From Aquila chrysaetos chrysaetos (lineage: Eukaryota > Chordata > Aves > Accipitriformes > Accipitridae), in contig NW_024470326.1 in assembly GCF_900496995.4 (NCBI RefSeq), positions 62,001-126,000 of the forward strand: 64,000 bases of DNA. The letters are read 5' to 3'. The notes beneath the pieces were generated by a model, which had not been told where the DNA came from, did no database searches, and saw only the letters and a program-made list of their open reading frames with translations. Shown here one piece after another: positions 59,113 to 64,000 of the stretch (positions are counted from its first letter, which is position 1; every line of letters begins with the position of its first letter). The position numbers and the translations under genes were made by a program.

Positions 59113-60085
59113 GAGCAGGGGGGAGATGATGCAATGGAGCTGTAACCTCCAGCTGTAGAGATCAGTGGAGAAGTCTGAGGCAAGGAACAGAGATGTAAGC
59201 CCCAGGTGGCCAATGTCAGAAGTGGTGAGGTTTGAGAGGTGAGGAGCAAGGTTGTCCATACAGTGTCAGAGCTGAAGGGACTGCTTTTCCTAGCTGTCCA
59301 GACCTCCTGAGGAGACACTCTGGATCATTATCACTTGGAGAATGCTTCTATCACCTCTTCTCTAAACTGAAAAGTAAAAAAACTATTCTTTAAAAGAAAA
59401 AACCATGGGTATAGGTGCAGTTTGAAATCTTCCTCCTTAACTACACTATGAAATTTTTCTAATTAGCTGTACAAGTCTTGAAGACTTGGAGAAAATTGCA
59501 GGAAGAAACAAGGCTCGTTAGAACTTTCTGTATTTTAATGAGCCCCATGGTGTGTTTGAGGCTGAGTCCATGGACCTGAGCTACTGAGAGCAGGCTGAAA
59601 GAAACTTCTCAAGAAGTCCAAGTCAGAAGCAAAGTACCTTGAAGCATTAATGGACCCCACTGAGGGCCATTACTGACAAAGCCTCCCCAGGGACTTGTTA
59701 GAGCAGATAACTGGAGGCTGTGATTGCAGGTAGGCAAAAGCACTGTGAAGGTGGCTCTAATGCTGAGAAAATATTTGGTTTGTTTTATGCAGCAGAAAGG
59801 CCAAGCCCTGATCCCCAGGCCCGGGGAAGGAGATCCTGTCCCTCATGCATGGCTCAGGGCTCTTCCTGGGGGCAGCAAGATGTGAGGGTGAGCAATGCCA
59901 AGTGTAGGAAAACTGTACAGTGTATCCTGGTTTCCCCAAGCAGGGGGGGAGGAAGAAACCAAGTCAAGAGCCTCAAAACAAGTTTTACCTGGTAGGCCTC
60001 AGTGGCAGAAGCTACTGTCAAATCCAAGATGACAAATCCCTTGGACCTGTTCTGCCTTTCAGCCTTGCCAGAGCACTTGGCCATC
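58850..60085 (+). repeat. Old, diverged copy of the duplicon (copy E)
   Basis: It resembles B at about 31090-32180 in the same orientation, with many substitutions and indels, for example AATGCCAAGTGTAGG and CCTCAGTGGCAGAAG boxes. It lies inside the 3.2-kb segment that copy A lacks. With D beside it in the opposite sense it forms a diverged inverted repeat. Confidence 0.55.
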
Positions 60086-60089
60086 TCTA

Positions 60090-62900
60090 CTGCAGGCTGT
60101 CATAACCTGTCCCATGCTTTACCTCTAAGCAGTGCCTCTGATTTCCTGCTTCACCAGCCCCCAGGGACGGTCCCTTTCTGGTCATTCCCTCCATGGCCTT
60201 GTCAGGGATGGCCCTCACTGGAGCCCCACTAACACGCTCGGAAACTTGGAGGCTTGCTGCTGACTTTGAAGTCTCTAGGGGCTTCTTCAATCTTTCAGGA
60301 TCTGCAGTTCAGAAGTCAGCATCAGAGGGCTCATTAACATGCAAACACCCTAACAAGTCCAGTCGCTGTGCATCATTTTCCTTTAAGTCTTCAATTCTGA
60401 TGTGGTTAATTAGTAGCAGTTTTCAGGTGTGTAATCAACGTGGAAGTGATATGAACACTAAACACCAAAAGAAAGGGTTTATTTTCTCAACGTTATTTTT
60501 CTGCTTATACCTGAATTGATATTATCAGTCTCTAATTGATATTGATCCTGTGCTCTCCTAATGCAGTCTAAATAGATAGTGAAAATCCAGAGCCTTCATG
60601 TTCCACAGCCTATGGTCAGTTTTCATCCTACCCCCAACCTACCATGTCTCTCATCAGCCACCTGGGACTTGGAGCAGCCCTGTTCCAATCTGACCTTTCA
60701 CCACTGAAGGCTGTAGCTGCATGTTTCAGCCTGTTGGCACCAATTCCCAGCTGTTTTACTTGGAGACTGAGAGGCACACAGACACAGAAGGGTGTTTCTT
60801 AATTGCCAACAAGCAAAACAAAGGCAGGCATAGTTCAGTAAAAAATAGAAGACATTCCTCAGCTAGGTATTAAGTCCACATTACATCCACTGAAACCTGC
60901 TTCCCTACAGTGGATAACCTTAGGCCACAGAAAACACATTTTGGTTTAGTCACAGATGCCAGGACCTCCCCAAAATGTTCCCTGTCCTTGACTTTGTTTG
61001 TTTGTCCATACTCGCTCTTTTGCAGACAGCGTGTCACACACTGAAGTCACAAGCTCCCTCAACTCACAGAGGGGAGCAAAGAGACAAAGGGAAGGAAATG
61101 CTCCCTTCTGAAGAGCCAATCTGCACCAACCAACCCCAACATATCTGGGTTACAGGAACGTCTTCAAGCAGACTCTACATCATCTAGACACACTTGGTTT
61201 TCATTCGCTGCTTGGTAAATTACAGGTACCCTCTCCCTTGTAGGTGAAGGGTGGGATGAGAGCGACACCTCTCACACTAGACACTTATTTCTTTGCTATC
61301 AAGCAATGTCCAAAACTGGTAGCACTTCCCACCTATCATCCCTTTTTTGAGGTGGCCAAATCTTTATGGGCTATACAATGGCATAACATCGTGGCCCTCC
61401 AAGTGCCAGACCCCAACCGATACACCACAGAGGCCCAGAGCACAGCCGATGAAAGGAAATGCCATTCCTATCTGATACCTGATAAACTTCTCCAATGCAA
61501 TGGCTGCCTTGGTAGATGAGTAAGGCTTTTGACACTGTCTCCCATAAAATCCTCATAGAGAAGCTGCTGAAGCCCAGGCTGGATGAGCAGAGAGTGAGGT
61601 GGATTGAAAACTGGCTGAGTGGCCGGCCCACAGAATGGTGGTCGGTGGCACGAGGTCTCCCTGGAGGCCGGTCACCAGTGGTGCACTGCAGGGGTCAATA
61701 CTGGGTCCAGTCCTGTCCCTTCAAACCTCAACTCTACTGTAGTTTTGTGGTCCTGTGATACCCTTTCAGGAAAATCAGTGCTGCCGGGGCACCTCTCTGA
61801 GGTGTCAGTGCCCGTGAATCACCAGGCATTCTCCATCTCCTAGGCATGTACACAACATGGAAAAAAAAAATCTCTTTCATCCCTGACTTGCAGAAGAGGG
61901 GTCTTGCTTCCTGACATCTTCCCAGGACACACCTCCTCCTCTTCCCCATCCACAGACATCCACTGCTTTCCTTTTCTGGCCTCAGAGAGGGTTTCAGGAT
62001 TTGCTAAAGCCATCGGCCACTTCCTTGTTACTCACTGACATCCCTCGACCCTCTCTCTGAGCCCTACACACGGCCAATCAATGAGTGCTGCTCAGAGCTG
62101 CTTGCTCTTCAGAAGAGGCCTTGAGATTCCTGCATATTCCTGGTGCTTATTAACGATCTTCCTGACTCCCTCCAGAGCTCATGGCAAACATAGTTGTCTA
62201 CAACAGGGCCTTTATGACCATCTTTTATGAAATCATTGTCTTTTTAAGATCTCTGCAGAAAGAGTAGCTACAGAAAAACACCTAATACAGAAAAACAGAG
62301 GCTGAATGAAGTGCCAGGAAGAACCAAGTGAGCAACACCCAAGGCTGTGGTTTCCTGGCAAGGAGTCTTTCCTGTTTGTCACCTTTTCTCGTGAAAGAAA
62401 CAGGAAAACTGTCCATCCCATGGAGCTCTGCAGAAGGAAGTTGGAGCTGTACGTTGTGTGAGGGGATACAAGCAGGATCAGCAGGTAGAAAAGACTTTGG
62501 TAGGGAAGGCTTTACGAGGGAGCACCCTGACTTCACCCAGATAAAAAGAGACCAGGCAGTGTGCTGACATGATGGTTAGAAGTGTTCCAGGATAAAAGAG
62601 TGTGGATGAGAGCAGGTGGGAGAGATTTGGTTTGCAGAGATTTGAGGTAGTACTTTCCGTGTCTGAGCAGCCTGAGGTTTGGAACCAAGGAAAATACAGA
62701 AGCTCTCAAGGACCTTTTGGAATTAGTGGAACTATCACTACTAGCAGTAACAGGACAGCACTGAAAGGGAACTCCTTAGTATTCTCGATGATGAACTAAA
62801 GCTTTTTAATTTTCTTGTTACTTGAGAAAATAGCTATGAGTTCTCAGTGATGAGCCTCTGGTATGCAATTCTGAGAACAAGTGTCCATGATGGCACCTCC
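60090..62900 (-). repeat. Segmental duplicon, copy D
   Basis: This is the inverted counterpart of copy A (6128-8300), extended by the head present in B and C. It lacks the 555-base block, as A does. It contains a CR1 RT piece. On its right it continues straight into OR 3' flank. Confidence 0.8.
61510..61790 (+). mobile_element. CR1 LINE fragment, reverse-transcriptase part (copy D)
   Basis: The plus strand reads SKAFDTVSHKILIEKLLK then VRWIENWLSGRPTEWW, the CR1 RT piece shared by all four duplicon copies and here the most cleanly readable. It is truncated at both ends. Confidence 0.85.
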
Positions 62901-64000
62901 TGGCAGCTGCTTCATGGCCCCTGTCAGCGCCCTGTCCCTGTGCTGGCCCAGCCCCACTGCCCATACACGGTCCCACAGCCCCACTCTGCAGGCACAGCAC
63001 GGGAAAGGGGAGAGTCGGGGTGGGAAAAATTCCCCCATTTGTGATTTATGACCCTCCTACATTTTGCAGCTGCCCCAGCACCCGACCCCTGCCCTGCCCC
63101 AGCCTTGTCCCATGTGGAGCTTTGCAGAAAGCTCTGCACCAGGGTCTGGGGAAGAAGCAAGGCTGGGCAGGGCTGTCCGTTCCCCCACACCAGCCCTTGG
63201 GCCCAGCAGGAAGGTGGAGGTGGCCTCACAGCCAAACTTACCTGTAAACCTGGAATAACTGGCAAGTGCTGGACATGGCCAAAAGAGATGTTGGGAGTGA
63301 TGAAGACCCCGAGCCACCTTCCCTGTCTGACCACACCGCAAGGGCACCGACCGGCCTCTTCTGTGCTCTGCACCTGCGTGTCTTCCATGCTTGCCGCAAG
63401 CCCTGCCTCTGCACCACAAACCCCCGGTGTGAGTCCTTGCTCTGCATGGTCACACACTGCAAGCTACACACTGATATTGTTTCTCTCCTGGGCGCTTTCC
63501 AGCCCAGACCAGCTCCCCCTAAACTCTTCCCACTTCCCCTGACCTCTCTCCACCTCCCTGCCCTCTCCCCAGCGCAGCCCAGTCTGGCATGGCCCCACAC
63601 CAGTGCCCACCACAGGGTGCGGCAGAGCTCTGGGCACTCACCCCACAGCCCCAGACCCTCTGAAGGGCACAGCAGCTCCTCGGGGGGCGGAGAGGGGTGA
63701 GCCCCAGGGGTGGGGGGCATCTGTGGCACAAGGCATGGGGAGATCCCCTTGTATGATGGAAATGCTGCAATGGAGGCTAGCTCTGTCACACAAGTGCCCT
63801 ACTGCCCGTCCTTGCCTGCGGCCACAGGCCTGCCACACAGCAGGACTGTATTCCACCAACCAAAGGGTTCAGAAGGAAAGCATGGCAGTGGGAAGAGAGC
63901 AGCTCGGGAAAGACCAAGCGCTGGTGCTCCCTGGCACTGCTGCTGTGCCGGGACTCTTTTCTTCTTCCCCTCTGCACACAGGCACTGCTCCCTGCAGCTG
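62900..64000 (-). repeat. 3' flank of an expected family-14 OR beyond the right edge
   Basis: The stretch matches 47600-48641 and 33300-34190 in direct orientation. In those copies an OR stop codon lies about 280 bases further right, so a minus-strand OR gene or pseudogene is expected to end near base 64277 of an extended window. Open frames inside the flank are not conserved. Confidence 0.65.

Noticed and set aside
1-64000. CRISPR array, tRNA, rRNA or bacterial mobile element
   Set aside because: None was seen; the content is vertebrate throughout, and the tandem repeats lack CRISPR spacing.

Overview
This is a vertebrate nuclear window, almost certainly from a bird. The signs are olfactory receptor (OR) genes of the avian-expanded family 14 type, many fragments of the CR1 LINE (the main LINE of birds), and LTRs of typical avian endogenous-retrovirus families. 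I see no bacterial genes, no CRISPR array and no RNA gene. All alignments were made by eye, so boundaries are good to about 5-30 bases and identities are impressions.

Layout. 1-5335: a minus-strand ERVK-like provirus (5' LTR, Lys-type primer site, gag, protease; it runs off the left edge) sits inside the pol of a gammaretrovirus-like fossil. 5400-5690: LTR remnant. 6128-11046: duplicon copy A, ending in a CR1 tail. 11227-15440: solo LTRs, CR1 pieces and an older, diverged duplicon copy. 15954-16889: an intact family-10-like OR on the minus strand. 16963-21690: no recognisable gene. 22020-27873: LTR remnant, then a broken plus-strand retroviral fossil whose 3' LTR is split by an antisense solo LTR. 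27874-34470: duplicon copy B and OR 3' flank. 34475-35431: an intact family-14 OR on the minus strand with a candidate non-coding 5' exon near 37081. 38985-41400: CR1. 41455-41869: C-terminal fragment of a plus-strand family-14 OR. 41905-48910: OR 3' flank, duplicon copy C, CR1 and OR 3' flank. 48920-49878: a frameshifted family-14 OR pseudogene. 51288-52740: a second, inverted copy of the gamma-like pol, holding a 25-N assembly gap. 53311-55390: a GC-rich minisatellite with about 186-base higher-order repeats. 55404-62900: minus-strand copy D of the A block, containing an older copy (E) with an exon-like open frame. 62900-64000: OR 3' flank heading toward an OR expected just past the right edge.

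How it fits together. The family-14 ORs appear to have been copied with their 3' flank plus a roughly 3-kb downstream duplicon, often tail-to-tail (plus OR, duplicon, minus OR). Of the partners whose place can be inferred, one is intact (34475), one has three frameshifts (48920), one is a C-terminal stub (41455), one is absent where a retroviral fossil abuts the flank (27873), and one should lie beyond 64000. A and D share one duplicon lineage; B and C share another, marked by an extra block of about 555 bases. Each intact OR encodes an odorant GPCR expected to couple to G-olf in olfactory neuron cilia. The genes are not an operon and would be expressed singly.

I did not find a wholly new biological system. 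The most useful leads are the gap that coincides with a known insertion site, the higher-order minisatellite, the pseudogene separated from its candidate 5' exon, and the exon-like open frame in copy E.
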